Shown: piece by piece, positions 47,976-56,895 of the stretch
Layout of the letters: each line of letters begins with the position of its first letter
Position numbering within the stretch: the first letter of the stretch is position 1
Source of the DNA: Haloferax massiliensis
Lineage (GTDB): Archaea > Halobacteriota > Halobacteria > Halobacteriales > Haloferacaceae
Length of the DNA: 64,000 bases
Assembly (NCBI RefSeq): GCF_001368915.1
Contig: NZ_CSTE01000002.1
Location: 595,226-659,225 of the forward strand
Direction of reading: 5' to 3'
The notes under the pieces: model-generated
Seen by the model: the letters and a program-made list of their open reading frames with translations, nothing else
What the model was told of the DNA's origin: nothing
Database searches by the model: none
Translations under genes and position numbers: made by a program

Positions 47976-49673
47976 ATGACCGAACGAACCCTCTCCGGCA
48001 TCGGCGTGACACCGCTTTCGGGCGTCGGCACCGTCGTCTGGTACCGACCGGACGCCGACCTCCCGGAGCCGCCGGCCCCGGAAGACGTGGACGCGGAGGC
48101 CGAACTGGCACGCTTCGAGGACGCCCGCGCGGCCGCCGAAGACGAACTCGAAGCCGAGCGCGAGCGGACCGCCGAACGCGTCGGCGAGGAGGAGGCCGCG
48201 GTGTTCGACGCGCACGTCCAGTTCCTCAACGACCCGCAGATAACCGACGGCGTCACCGACGCCATCGAGGGCGGGCTCCCGGCGGAACACGCCGTTCAGG
48301 AGACGTTCTCCGAGTTCGTCGAGCAGTTCGAGAACATGGGCGGTCGCATGGGCGAGCGCGCCGACGACCTCCGCGACGTGCGCGACCGACTCGTGCGCGT
48401 CCTCTCCGACGGCGAGCGCGTCGACCTCTCGTCCCTGCCGGAGGGGAGCGTCGTCGTCGCGGAGCGGCTCACGCCGAGCGACACGGCGCAGCTCGACCCG
48501 GAGCGCGTCGCGGGCTTCGTCACCGTGACGGGCGGCCGCACCTCCCACGCGGCCATCTTCGCGCGCTCGCTCGCCCTGCCGGCCATCGTCGGCGTGGGCG
48601 AGGAACTCCAGTCCGTCGAGGACGGCACCGAAGTCGTCGTCGACGGCGAGTCGGGCGACCTCGTGGTCGAGCCGAGCGACGAGCGCAAGGAGGCCGCCGC
48701 GGCCGCCGCCGACGTGGACGTCCGACGCGAGTCGGTCGAGACCGCCGACGGCGTCGAAATCGAGGTCGCGGCCAACATCGGCACGCTGGCGGACCTCGGG
48801 CCGGCGGTCGACCGCGGGGCCGACGGCGTCGGCCTGTTCCGCACCGAGTTCCTCTTTCTCGACCGCGAGTCGCCGCCGGACGAAGACGAGCAGTACGAGG
48901 CGTACGTCGAGGCGCTCGAATCGTTCGACGGCGGCCGCGTCGTCGTCCGCACCCTCGACATCGGCGGCGACAAGCCTGTCCCGTACCTCGACCTGCCCGA
49001 CGAGGAGAACCCGTTCCTCGGCGAGCGCGGCATCCGCCGGTCGCTCGGCCCGGACGCGGACCTCTTCGAGACGCAGGTCCGCGCGCTGCTTCGCGCGGCG
49101 GCCAGCGCGGACGGTGCGAACCTGTCTGTGATGCTCCCGCTCGTCTCGACGGTCGAGGAGCTTCGCGCCGGCCGCGAGCGGTTCGAGTCGGTCGCCGACG
49201 ACCTCGACGCCGAGGGCGTCGCAAACGAGCTTCCCGAGTTCGGCATCATGGTCGAGACGCCCGCCGCGGCGTTCATGGCCGACCGGTTCGCGCCGCACGT
49301 CGACTTCTTCAGCATCGGGACGAACGACCTCGCGCAGTACGTGATGGCCGCCGAGCGCGGCAACGAGCGCGTCTCCGAGCTCGGCGACTACCGACAGCCC
49401 GCGGTCCTCCGCGCCATCGACGCCACCGTCTCGGCGGCCGAGGGCGAGGACTGCTGGGTCGGCATGTGCGGCGAGATGGCCGGCGACCCGGACCTCACCG
49501 AACTGCTCGTCGGGCTCGGCCTCGACGAACTGAGCATGAGCGCCGTGACGGTGCCGCAGGTCAAGGCGGCCGTCGCGGAGACCGACACCGCGGACGCCCG
49601 CGCACTCGCGGAGCGCGTCCTGCAGGCCGACACCAAGGCTGAAGTCGCGGAAATCCTTACACTAGAGCTATGA
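47976..49673 (+). CDS. ptsI: PTS enzyme I
   Basis: A 565-residue phosphoenolpyruvate-protein phosphotransferase. The phosphorylated His191 sits in VTGGRTSHAAIFARS. The PEP-binding C-terminal barrel shows GVGLFRTEFLFL, LDIGGDKPVPY and the FSIGTNDLAQYV ... CGEMAGDP region with the active cysteine. It starts the phosphorelay to HPr. Coupled to ptfB by a 4-bp overlap. Confidence 0.96.
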   Translation: MTERTLSGIGVTPLSGVGTVVWYRPDADLPEPPAPEDVDAEAELARFEDARAAAEDELEAERERTAERVGEEEAAVFDAHVQFLNDPQITDGVTDAIEGGLPAEHAVQETFSEFVEQFENMGGRMGERADDLRDVRDRLVRVLSDGERVDLSSLPEGSVVVAERLTPSDTAQLDPERVAGFVTVTGGRTSHAAIFARSLALPAIVGVGEELQSVEDGTEVVVDGESGDLVVEPSDERKEAAAAAADVDVRRESVETADGVEIEVAANIGTLADLGPAVDRGADGVGLFRTEFLFLDRESPPDEDEQYEAYVEALESFDGGRVVVRTLDIGGDKPVPYLDLPDEENPFLGERGIRRSLGPDADLFETQVRALLRAAASADGANLSVMLPLVSTVEELRAGRERFESVADDLDAEGVANELPEFGIMVETPAAAFMADRFAPHVDFFSIGTNDLAQYVMAAERGNERVSELGDYRQPAVLRAIDATVSAAEGEDCWVGMCGEMAGDPDLTELLVGLGLDELSMSAVTVPQVKAAVAETDTADARALAERVLQADTKAEVAEILTLEL

Positions 49674-50146
49674 AACTCGTCGCAGTCACATCCTGTCCGA
49701 CCGGAATCGCACACAGCCAGATGGCGGCCGAGAACCTCCTGCAGGCCGGCGAGCGCCTCGGCCACGACATCGACGTCGAGGTCCAGGGCGCGATGGGCAC
49801 GCAGGACGAACTGTCCGCGGACGCCATCGCCGAGGCCGACGCGGTCATCATCACCTCGGACACCTCGGTCAGCCGCGACCGATTCGACGGCAAACTCGTC
49901 CTCAAGGGGACGGTCAAAGACGGCGTGAACAACGCCGAGGCCGTCGTGGAGAAGGCCGTCGAACTCGCCGAGGCCGGGAAGACCGGTTCGGTCACGTTCG
50001 GAAGCGGCGACGACGGCGAGGACGCCGACGCCGAATCCGGCACCGACGAGTCGTCCGGCGACGATGCGGAATCGGACGAACCCGTGCGCCGCGGCGGCGA
50101 CCCCGAAAAGGGGCTGTTCGCCCGCCTGAAGAAGCTGTTCTCGTAA
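49670..50146 (+). CDS. ptfB: Fructose PTS component EIIB with acidic linker and basic tail
   Basis: A 158-residue protein whose first about 105 residues are an EIIB-fructose domain with the phosphorylated Cys9 in TSCPTGIAHSQMAAE. An acidic linker of about 30 Asp/Glu/Ser residues follows, then a C-terminal segment GLFARLKKLFS that would form a short basic amphipathic helix. In other PTSs EIIB is often fused to EIIC; here the tail might tether the free domain to the membrane (inference). Last gene of the ptf operon. Confidence 0.93.
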   Translation: MKLVAVTSCPTGIAHSQMAAENLLQAGERLGHDIDVEVQGAMGTQDELSADAIAEADAVIITSDTSVSRDRFDGKLVLKGTVKDGVNNAEAVVEKAVELAEAGKTGSVTFGSGDDGEDADAESGTDESSGDDAESDEPVRRGGDPEKGLFARLKKLFS

Positions 50147-50163
50147 CCTTCGCCGACGGTTCC

Positions 50164-50173
50164 CCGTTTTTCG
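50164..50173 (+). terminator. T-run after ptfB
   Basis: CCGTTTTTCG lies about 20 bp after the ptfB stop; a simple oligo-T terminator is likely. Confidence 0.4.
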
Positions 50174-50225
50174 CTCGCCTCCCAGCGCCGGCGCTCCGTC
50201 CGCCGATGAAAATTAACTCGAACGC

Positions 50226-50303
50226 GAACAAACGAAAACGTGCAGAATCGAAACTCACTTCCCATACATTATTAGTCTCGCAGTCGTTGACGAAACCGAG
50301 GTG
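50226..50303 (+). promoter_or_regulatory. fba upstream region: shared AACAAACG motif, TATA and ribosome-binding site
   Basis: GAACAAACG (50226-50234) recurs as the complement CGTTTGTT at 45974-45981 in the ptfC control region. CATACATTATTAG (about 50262-50274) is the TATA candidate. GAGGTG (50298-50303) lies 8 bp before the ATG and indicates a leadered mRNA with a Shine-Dalgarno site, unlike many genes here. Confidence 0.45.
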
Positions 50304-50311
50304 AACGCATA

Positions 50312-51304
50312 ATGCCGTTCTACGGCGGGGAGGAACTCGCCACAGTGTACGACGAGGCGCTCGACGAAGGATTCGGACTCATCGCGAGTAACATCGCGGA
50401 GCCGAACATTATGATGGGTCTCATGGAGGGAGCCGACCGGATGGACTCGGACCTCCTGTTGCAGATGAGCGGCGGGGCCTGTCGGTTCGCGGGCGACGGC
50501 GACGCCGTCGCGGGCCTGAAAGCCATGGGGAACTACATCGAGACCATCGCCGAGCGGTACGACATCGGCGTCTTCCTCAACATGGACCACCAGACGGACC
50601 TTGAGTTCATCGAGCAACAGATCGAACTCGACATCCCGTCGTCCATCATGATCGACGCCTCCCACGAGCCGTTCGACGAGAACGTCGCCACGAGCCGCGA
50701 GGTCGTCGAGATGGTCGAGGCCGCGGACTCCGACGTCCTCATCGAGGCCGAACTCGGCCAGATAAAGGGCGTCGAGGACGAAATCGAGGCCGAGGAGGCG
50801 TTCTACACGGACCCCGAGCAGGCCGTCGAGTTCGTCGATAAGACGGGCGCGGACCTGCTCGCCATCTCCGTCGGCACGCAGCACGGCGTCGCCAAGGGCA
50901 AGGACCTCGAACTCCGCCCGGACCTCGCAAACGACATCCGGCAGGCCCTGCGCGACCACGGCCTCGACACGCCGCTCGTGCTCCACGGCTCCTCGGGCGT
51001 CCAGCCCGACCAACTGCAGGAGATGCTCAAACACGGCATCTGCAAGGTCAACAAGGACACCCGCTACCAGTACGAGTACACGCGCACCGCCTACGACCGC
51101 TACACCGAGGAACCCAACGCCATCGTCCCGCCCGAGGGCGTCGTGGACGCCCGCGACACGTTCTTCAACGAGACCGACTGGTCGCCGAACAAGGACGTGT
51201 TCGACCCCCGCGTCGCCGGCCGCGACATCCGCGAGCGCATCGCCGACGTGCACGCCGACCTGACCGAGGTCTCCGGCAGCGCCGGCCAGTCGCTGTTCAA
51301 GTAA
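50312..51304 (+). CDS. fba: Class II fructose-bisphosphate aldolase
   Basis: Zinc-dependent aldolase of 330 residues that splits fructose 1,6-bisphosphate to triose phosphates, completing fructose breakdown begun by the PTS and PfkB. The segments [14 protein letters not shown] (zinc His), [24 protein letters not shown] and [13 protein letters not shown] are class II signatures. In Haloferax this enzyme is needed for growth on fructose. Transcribed in the same direction as the ptf operon but from its own promoter. Confidence 0.96.
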   Translation: MPFYGGEELATVYDEALDEGFGLIASNIAEPNIMMGLMEGADRMDSDLLLQMSGGACRFAGDGDAVAGLKAMGNYIETIAERYDIGVFLNMDHQTDLEFIEQQIELDIPSSIMIDASHEPFDENVATSREVVEMVEAADSDVLIEAELGQIKGVEDEIEAEEAFYTDPEQAVEFVDKTGADLLAISVGTQHGVAKGKDLELRPDLANDIRQALRDHGLDTPLVLHGSSGVQPDQLQEMLKHGICKVNKDTRYQYEYTRTAYDRYTEEPNAIVPPEGVVDARDTFFNETDWSPNKDVFDPRVAGRDIRERIADVHADLTEVSGSAGQSLFK

Positions 51305-51507
51305 CACCGCGCGGGCGGTGACTCGCTCGCCGTCGAGCGCTCGTCGCGTCCGCATCGCGGACCGGCACCGGCCGTCGTCTCCACCCGGCACACCGCCGGT
51401 TTTTCGTTTCGGTACGCTTCCCCCAGCGGCGGCGCTCCCAGTCCTCGATGGCAGTCGAATCCGACGTCCCCACGTCGCTTAAGGTGTCACGCGGCGTGGG
51501 TGTAGGT

Positions 51508-51657
51508 ATGCCGCAGATTCACCTCGACTACGAGACGGTCGCCCGACTCGACGCGCTCCGCGAGGAAGACGAGGAGTACGACGAACTCATCAACGAGCTG
51601 ATGAACATCTACGAGGCGAGCGAGCGGACGCTGTTCCACGCCGGCGACGAGTACTGA
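51508..51657 (+). CDS. Small antitoxin-like protein (DUF7557-like)
   Basis: A 49-residue protein, MPQIHLDYETVARLDALREE followed by EYDELINELMNIYE. This pattern is common in haloarchaea and resembles VapB-type RHH antitoxins; no toxin gene is adjacent. The ATG at 51508 fits the family; a longer upstream start adds 20 unrelated residues. Confidence 0.7.
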   Translation: MPQIHLDYETVARLDALREEDEEYDELINELMNIYEASERTLFHAGDEY

Positions 51658-51706
51658 ACTCGGCACCGCCGCTCGGGCGTCTGTGCGGTCGGTTCTCTGC
51701 GACCCG

Positions 51707-51832
51707 TTACAACCCGAGCCACCGCGCGACCGCTCCCGCGAGGAGCACCAGTGCGCCGGCGATAAACGTGCCGGGAATCGGAAGCACGAACAGGAGTCCA
51801 CCGAACGCGAAGACCAACGTTGACGGTCGCAT
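51707..51832 (-). CDS. Small two-helix membrane protein
   Basis: Forty-one residues, almost all hydrophobic: VFAFGGLLFVLPIPGTFIAG then ALVLLAGAVARWLGL. Short proteins with the LPIPGTFI motif are widespread in haloarchaea. Function unknown. It is convergent with the antitoxin-like gene. Confidence 0.7.
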   Translation of the reverse strand: MRPSTLVFAFGGLLFVLPIPGTFIAGALVLLAGAVARWLGL

Positions 51833-51939
51833 CTGGCGAGGACATCGCGTCCGGAGCCGGTTACTAATTGTGGCCCTCGAACGGAATGTCGGCTTTGGCT
51901 CCAACTGAGCGCCGTCGCCGCAGCCGGTCGAATGGCCCG

Positions 51940-52386
51940 TTATTCGAGGTAACTGACCCGGACCTGATTCCACTTGCCCTTCTTTTCGAGGTGGTCCTGG
52001 AGCGCGTCCGCGTACTCCTGTGTGAGTCGCTCCGCGGCCTCCAGTTTCTCCTGTTCGCCCTTCTTGCCGCCGCCGCCCATCCCGAGCGCGCCCTTGATGG
52101 AGTCGACGATGCCGCCGGCGGACGACGAGTCGCCTCCGCCGCCGCCGCCCATCCCGCCCATCTGACTGCGGATGTTGTCGAGTTCGGGGATAATCTGCGG
52201 GACCTTCTCCGTGTCGGCGACGATGCGCGCCGCCTCGGGGTCGTCCGCGTTCTCGATTTCGAACTCCGTCGCCGTCATAATCAATCCCCACTCCTGACTG
52301 TTGAACCGGGAGTTCATCACCTGCTCGTTGAACTCGCGGTCCACCGTCATCCGGTCGCCGACGATGCTGTCGGTCCAATGTGCCAT
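51940..52386 (-). CDS. Conserved haloarchaeal protein (DUF5799-like)
   Basis: A 148-residue protein. The N-terminal part (DSIVGDRMTVDREFNEQVMN, SRFNSQEWGLIMTATEFEIE) and the C-terminal LTQEYADALQDHLEKKGKWN flank a Gly/Ser-rich linker (about 77-110) with runs of five to six glycines. I believe this is DUF5799, of unknown function. The ATG at 52386 is used; longer forms of the frame are Arg-rich and not credible. Confidence 0.75.
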   Translation of the reverse strand: MAHWTDSIVGDRMTVDREFNEQVMNSRFNSQEWGLIMTATEFEIENADDPEAARIVADTEKVPQIIPELDNIRSQMGGMGGGGGGDSSSAGGIVDSIKGALGMGGGGKKGEQEKLEAAERLTQEYADALQDHLEKKGKWNQVRVSYLE

Positions 52387-52553
52387 GTGCACACGTCGTC
52401 GGCCGGTCGGTATCAGAGTTGCGGGGCAGACCGACCGTCGGCGTATCCGGTCGCGGCACCGCCGTCCGGTGAGACGCCGTGAGGGCGTAGAGACGCGCGG
52501 GTTGGAATCGCCTCCCACGCGGGTTTAATGCGGTTGGGTGACGACCCCGAGTC

Positions 52554-53774
52554 ATGGAGCGGTACGACCTCCTGTACAGACTGTACGGGAACTTCGACGC
52601 GGACGCGGTCCGGGACGCACAGGACTTCGTCGACCTCTTGCCGCCGCTCGGCTCGCCGGTGGCGCTGTCGCACTGGCAGGCGGTCGACGACGAACTCGCG
52701 GCGAAGAAAGACCGCATTCGCCGCGCGCTTTCGGACGGCGACCGCTACGCCGAACTCGCCGCGCGCGCGACGCGAGACCAGGCGTTCACCGCCCTCGACC
52801 TCTACACCAAGTACGGGCGAGCGGTGAACGCGCTCGTCCTCGACGTGGACGAGACGCTTCGCTCCGCGGGGCAGACGGACAACGAGATTCCCCGCGAGGT
52901 GCTGCACCTCCTCACCCGGTTCCACGAGCGGGACGTCCCCATCGTCATCTGCACCGGACAGACCTTGGAGAACGTCAAGGGCTTCGCCATTCAGGGACTC
53001 GGCAACGAACTCGTCCACTCGGGGGACGTAAGCATCGTCTACGAGGCCGGCACCGGCGTCTTCACCCCCGGCCACGGCTCCGAGACGAAGCGCCTCCTCT
53101 ACGAGACGCTCGACGACTCGGTGCAGTCGGTCTTCGAGTCGGTCCGCGGACGGGTCATCAGCGACCTCCCCGACGCGCTCCGCGGGGGCGTCCACCTGCA
53201 GGGCAACGAGTTCAACGTCACGCTCAAGCCGAACTTCGAGACCGGGAGCGACGACGCCGAGGCGGTCATCGACGGCGCGCTCGTCTACCTGCTCGACCTC
53301 CTCGGCGAGGCGCTCACCGACGACCCCGACGGCCCCGACTGGGCGCGGGCGTACTTCGCGGACCGCGACCCGGAGATACGCGACGTGCTCGACGACCGCG
53401 ACGCGCTTCCCGAGTCGGACACGGAGATTCCCGAGGACGTCGAACGGACCCTCGAACGCGTGACGGTCGCGTACTACCACGCCGACGCCGCGGAGCTCTC
53501 CGCGGTCGACCTGAACAAGGCGGCGGGGGTCCGCGCCGCGCTCGACGTGCTCGGGGTGGACGACCCGTTCGTCCTCGTGATGGGCGATTCGAAGTCCGAC
53601 CTCGACGTGATGCGGTGGGCCGCCGAAAACGACTGTGGACTCGCGGCGGCCCCGGAACACTCCTCGCCGGGCGTGCTCGAACACGTCCGCGAGACGGACG
53701 AACTCGTGTTTCCCCGCGGCGACGCCGCGTCGGTGCTCCGGACCGCCTACGCCCTCAATCTCTTGGTCGACTGA
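52554..53774 (+). CDS. HAD-superfamily hydrolase
   Basis: A 406-residue protein. HAD motif I is LDVDETLRS (about residue 97), motif II the CTGQT segment, and motif IV GDSKSDLDV (about residue 343). The first 90 residues are a helical N-terminal domain absent from ordinary phosphatases, and a large cap lies between motifs II and III. It could be a sugar or lipid phosphatase; the substrate is unknown. Divergent from the DUF5799-like gene. Confidence 0.8.
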   Translation: MERYDLLYRLYGNFDADAVRDAQDFVDLLPPLGSPVALSHWQAVDDELAAKKDRIRRALSDGDRYAELAARATRDQAFTALDLYTKYGRAVNALVLDVDETLRSAGQTDNEIPREVLHLLTRFHERDVPIVICTGQTLENVKGFAIQGLGNELVHSGDVSIVYEAGTGVFTPGHGSETKRLLYETLDDSVQSVFESVRGRVISDLPDALRGGVHLQGNEFNVTLKPNFETGSDDAEAVIDGALVYLLDLLGEALTDDPDGPDWARAYFADRDPEIRDVLDDRDALPESDTEIPEDVERTLERVTVAYYHADAAELSAVDLNKAAGVRAALDVLGVDDPFVLVMGDSKSDLDVMRWAAENDCGLAAAPEHSSPGVLEHVRETDELVFPRGDAASVLRTAYALNLLVD

Positions 53775-53846
53775 GCGGGTCGCGTCGTCGCTGTGTCCGG
53801 TCTCTACACGTGAGTAAAACGAGTTCTCGGGGGTAATCGAGGCGGC

Positions 53847-54494
53847 TCAGATCGTGCACACCCCGATGTCGTCGCCCGAGCCGTCGCCGTTCGAACCGTC
53901 GCCGGTGTCGTCGGTGTTCGAACCGTCCGATGACGAGTCGTCGCTCGCATCGTCCGAAGACGAGTCGTCGGTGTTCGAGTCGTCCGAAGACGAGTCGTCG
54001 GTGTTCGAGTCGTCCGAAGACGAGTCATCGGTGCTGTCGTCGGTCGAATCGTCCGCGCTGTCGTCAGTGTTCGAGTCGTCGCTCGCATCGTCCGAAGACG
54101 AGTCGTCGGACGAGTCGTCGTCATCGTCATCGTAGTTCGAGACGCCGACCGGGCTCCCGCGCGGCCTGGTCGTCCTCGTCGCCGAGTCGGTGTCGTCGTC
54201 GCCGGTCTCGACCGTCTCGAACGTCCCGACTTCGCTTTCGGCGTCGTCCGACCCGTCGTCGCCCGAGTCGTCGGCCCCGTCGTCGTCGGCGACGGCGGGT
54301 TCGGCTTCGATTCCGGGGTCGGGGTCCTCGGTCTGTGTGTCGTCCGCGTCGGGGCCGGTCACGTCTGCGCCGATGCTTCTGTCGGCGTCGACGGCCGGAG
54401 CGGGCGTCTCGGGGGTGTTCACGCCCCCGGAGAGGAAGGCGAACACGACGATGACGAGGACGACGACGCCAACGACGAACTGGCCGAGATTCAT
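53847..54494 (-). CDS. Membrane-anchored Ser/Asp-repeat protein
   Basis: A 215-residue protein. An N-terminal hydrophobic helix (FVVGVVVLVIVVFAFLSGG) anchors it; the rest is extremely acidic and low-complexity, with a tandem Asp-Asp-Ser-Ser-Ser-Asp-Asp-Ser-Asn-Thr repeat toward the C-terminus. The end reads DDIGVCTI, an abrupt hydrophobic/Cys finish. It probably projects outward as a flexible stalk. Repeat number may vary between strains. Function unknown. Confidence 0.7.
   Translation of the reverse strand: MNLGQFVVGVVVLVIVVFAFLSGGVNTPETPAPAVDADRSIGADVTGPDADDTQTEDPDPGIEAEPAVADDDGADDSGDDGSDDAESEVGTFETVETGDDDTDSATRTTRPRGSPVGVSNYDDDDDDSSDDSSSDDASDDSNTDDSADDSTDDSTDDSSSDDSNTDDSSSDDSNTDDSSSDDASDDSSSDGSNTDDTGDGSNGDGSGDDIGVCTI
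53918..54040 (-). repeat. 30-bp tandem repeats coding for SD-type decapeptides
   Basis: A 30-bp unit containing GTGTTCGAGTCGTCCGAAGA is repeated, in frame, two to three times with near identity and then more loosely out to about 54115. The period equals ten codons. It is coding repetition, not a CRISPR array. Confidence 0.65.
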
Positions 54495-54896
54495 CGCCTG
54501 ACCTCCCGGTGGTCGGAGTCGGTTCCCGGGATTGGTACGCTGGTGGGGGTCACGGACATGGTTCGACCTGTTATTTGCGTTCCGAGGGCTTCGTTACGAA
54601 TCGTCTACCGCTCGGCGTCGTGCCCCGGATTTCGCCCGATAGGGAGCGGGCCGACCCGCGGGGGCGCGCCCCGAATCCGTCACCGGATGCGAACATTCGC
54701 GTTCCTAACCTCTGTTAATCCGTGAATACCACGCCGATCTGAGGGTCTATTTTCGACCGACACTCTCCGTGAACAGAATGTCTGGAATACCTGTGGTTAT
54801 CGTCGGTCTACGTGGTGTCGAACTCGGGCCGCGAGACGCCGCGTCTCGGGTCCTCTGGTTCTGTAGTTATCTTCTCGGGGCGCGTACAGTCTCCCA
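54495..54896. other. Intergenic region upstream of the DUF5519-like gene
   Basis: About 400 bases. Short plus-strand frames of 60-69 codons are present but Arg/Pro-rich and not credible. The right part is AT-richer and probably carries the promoter of the next gene (TGTAGTTATCTTC near 54862). I see nothing else. Confidence 0.5.
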
Positions 54897-55343
54897 ATGA
54901 CCGCCTCCATCGACAGAATCATCGCGCGCGTCTCGCGCTGGCCCGGCGTCGAGACCGCGCCGCACCGCTTCGGGGGGACGGAGTTCGTCGTCGCCGGCAG
55001 GGAAATCGGCCACGTCCACGACGCCGGCGTCGTCGACCTCGCGCTCACGAGGCGCGTCCGCGACGTGCTTCTCACCGACGGACTCGCGGACCCGCACCAC
55101 GTCCTGCCCGACTCCGCGTGGGTGACCTACCGCGTCAGAAGCGACGCCGACGTCCCCGACGCGATGCGTCTGCTCAGACTCGCGTATCTCTGGCGACTGC
55201 TCGCGCTCCGCCGCCGCGGCGTCGACCTCGACCCGGCGACGGACCCCGACACCGACCTCCGTCGACTGGGCCTTCCGGCGGACCTCGACGCGCTCGTCAG
55301 GGAGACGTTCCGCGACTCGCTCGACCGATGGGCGACCGTCTGA
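54897..55343 (+). CDS. Luciferase-family (DUF5519-like) protein
   Basis: A 148-residue protein with WPGVETAPHRFGGTEFVVAG near the N-terminus and GREIGHVHDAGVVDLAL followed by PHHVLPDSAWVTYRV. These are the conserved pieces of the DUF5519 'luciferase' family of small proteins, which has no assigned reaction and is unrelated to light emission as far as known. Located about 75 bp before gluconate dehydratase on the same strand. Confidence 0.75.
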   Translation: MTASIDRIIARVSRWPGVETAPHRFGGTEFVVAGREIGHVHDAGVVDLALTRRVRDVLLTDGLADPHHVLPDSAWVTYRVRSDADVPDAMRLLRLAYLWRLLALRRRGVDLDPATDPDTDLRRLGLPADLDALVRETFRDSLDRWATV

Positions 55344-55420
55344 CCCCGGACCCGCGAGTCCCGAGCGGGGACATGTCTCGTCCGGAAAAACTTTACTAAC
55401 GTCCGAGTAAACCACACTAC

Positions 55421-56659
55421 ATGGGTAAGAACTACGCGGAGTTACACGATCCGAACGCGGAGTACACGATGCGAGAGCTGTCGGGGGAGACGATGGGCGT
55501 GACGGCCAAGCGCGGCGGCGGTCGCGACGTCGAGATTACCGACGTGCAGACGACGATGGTCGACGGCAACTTCCCGTGGACGCTCGTCCGCATCTACACT
55601 GACGCGGGCGTCGTCGGCACCGGCGAGGCTTACTGGGGCGCGGGCGTGCCCGAGATCATCGAGCGCATGAAGCCGTTCGTCATCGGCGAGAACCCCCTCG
55701 ACATCGACCGCCTGTACGAACATCTCATCCAGAAGATGTCCGGCGAGGGCTCCGTCGAGGGCGTCACGGTCACCGCCATCGCGGGCATCGAAATCGCCCT
55801 GCACGACCTCGCGGGCAAGATTCTCGACATTCCCGCTTACCAGCTTCTGGGCGGGAAGTACCGCGACAAGGTGCGGGTCTACTGCGACTGCCACACCGAA
55901 GACGAGGCCGACCCCGAAGCGTGCGCCGACGAGGCAGAGCGCGTGGTCGACGAACTCGGCTACGACGCGCTGAAGTTCGACCTCGACGTGCCGTCGGGCT
56001 TCGAGAAGGACCGCGCGAACCGCCACCTGCGGCCCGGCGAGATTCGGCACAAGGCCGAAATCGTCGAGAAAGTGACCGAGCGCGTCAAGGACAAGGCGGA
56101 CGTGGCGTTCGACTGTCACTGGACGTTCTCGGGTGGTAGTGCAAAGCGTCTCGCGGCCGAGTTGGAAGACTACGACGTGTGGTGGCTCGAAGACCCCGTG
56201 CCGCCGGAGAACCTCGACGTGCAGGAAGAGGTCACGAAGTCCACGCTCACGCCCATCACGGTCGGCGAGAACCGCTACCGCGTGACGGAGCTGCGCCGGC
56301 TCATCGAGAAGCAGGCTGTGGACATCGTCGCGCCCGACATGCCGAAGGTCGGCGGGATGCGCGAGACGCAGAAGATCGCGGACGTGGCGAACCAGTACTA
56401 CGTGCCGGTCGCGATGCACAACGTGTCGTCGCCGGTGGCGACGATGGCGTCGGCGCACGTCGGCACGGCGATTCCGAACTCGCTGGCGGTCGAATACCAC
56501 TCCTACGAGCTGGGCTGGTGGGGCGACCTCGTCGAGGAGACGGTCATCGAGGACGGGTACATCGAGATTCCGGAGAAGCCGGGCCTCGGCGTGACGCTGG
56601 ACATGGACGCCGTCGAAGAGCACATGGTCGACGGCGAGACGCTGTTCGACGAGGCGTAA
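55421..56659 (+). CDS. gad: Gluconate dehydratase (enolase superfamily)
   Basis: A 412-residue member of the mandelate racemase/enolase superfamily. It dehydrates D-gluconate to 2-keto-3-deoxygluconate in the semi-phosphorylative Entner-Doudoroff pathway. Visible are the MR-type N-terminal cap, the metal ligands in AFDCHW, WWLEDPVPPEN and TVGENRYR, and the C-terminal catalytic His in AMHNVSSPVATMASAH. Related sugar-acid dehydratases cannot be excluded on sequence alone. The 3' end encodes LFDEA-stop, which recurs in the repeat array that follows. Confidence 0.88.
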   Translation: MGKNYAELHDPNAEYTMRELSGETMGVTAKRGGGRDVEITDVQTTMVDGNFPWTLVRIYTDAGVVGTGEAYWGAGVPEIIERMKPFVIGENPLDIDRLYEHLIQKMSGEGSVEGVTVTAIAGIEIALHDLAGKILDIPAYQLLGGKYRDKVRVYCDCHTEDEADPEACADEAERVVDELGYDALKFDLDVPSGFEKDRANRHLRPGEIRHKAEIVEKVTERVKDKADVAFDCHWTFSGGSAKRLAAELEDYDVWWLEDPVPPENLDVQEEVTKSTLTPITVGENRYRVTELRRLIEKQAVDIVAPDMPKVGGMRETQKIADVANQYYVPVAMHNVSSPVATMASAHVGTAIPNSLAVEYHSYELGWWGDLVEETVIEDGYIEIPEKPGLGVTLDMDAVEEHMVDGETLFDEA

Positions 56660-56813
56660 GCCGACGTCGAATCAGTCGAGCTTCGCTCGACAATATTCGA
56701 CGAGGAGTGAAACGACTCGTCGAGCCGGCGAATCCCCGATTCGCCTCGTTCGACGAAGCGTAAGCTTCGGCGAGCCAGCAGCACAGCGTGCTGCGCTGTT
56801 CGACGAGGCGTAA
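56645..56813 (+). repeat. Tandem array of about 51-nt box-plus-hairpin units
   Basis: The 15-nt box TTCGACGARGMGTRA occurs four times, at 56645, 56696, 56749 and 56799; the first is the end of gad. In each of the three complete units a perfect hairpin with a 3-nt loop begins 29-31 nt after the box start: GTCGAGC/GCTCGAC (56675-56691), GGCGAATC/GATTCGCC (56727-56745) and GCAGCAC/GTGCTGC (56778-56794). Stem sequences differ while the structure and spacing are kept. The array lies between convergent gad and galK. Confidence 0.7.
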
Positions 56814-56895
56814 GCCGAACCGAAACCACGGCAGAACGCACGGGACCCGCGTTCCGATTTTTCCCGAGACACCACGCGGAGCCGTCGGCTCGCGC

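Noticed and set aside
53918..54040. Possible CRISPR-like array
   Set aside because: Repeats are directly adjacent without spacers, have a 30-bp (10-codon) period and lie in frame in a coding gene.
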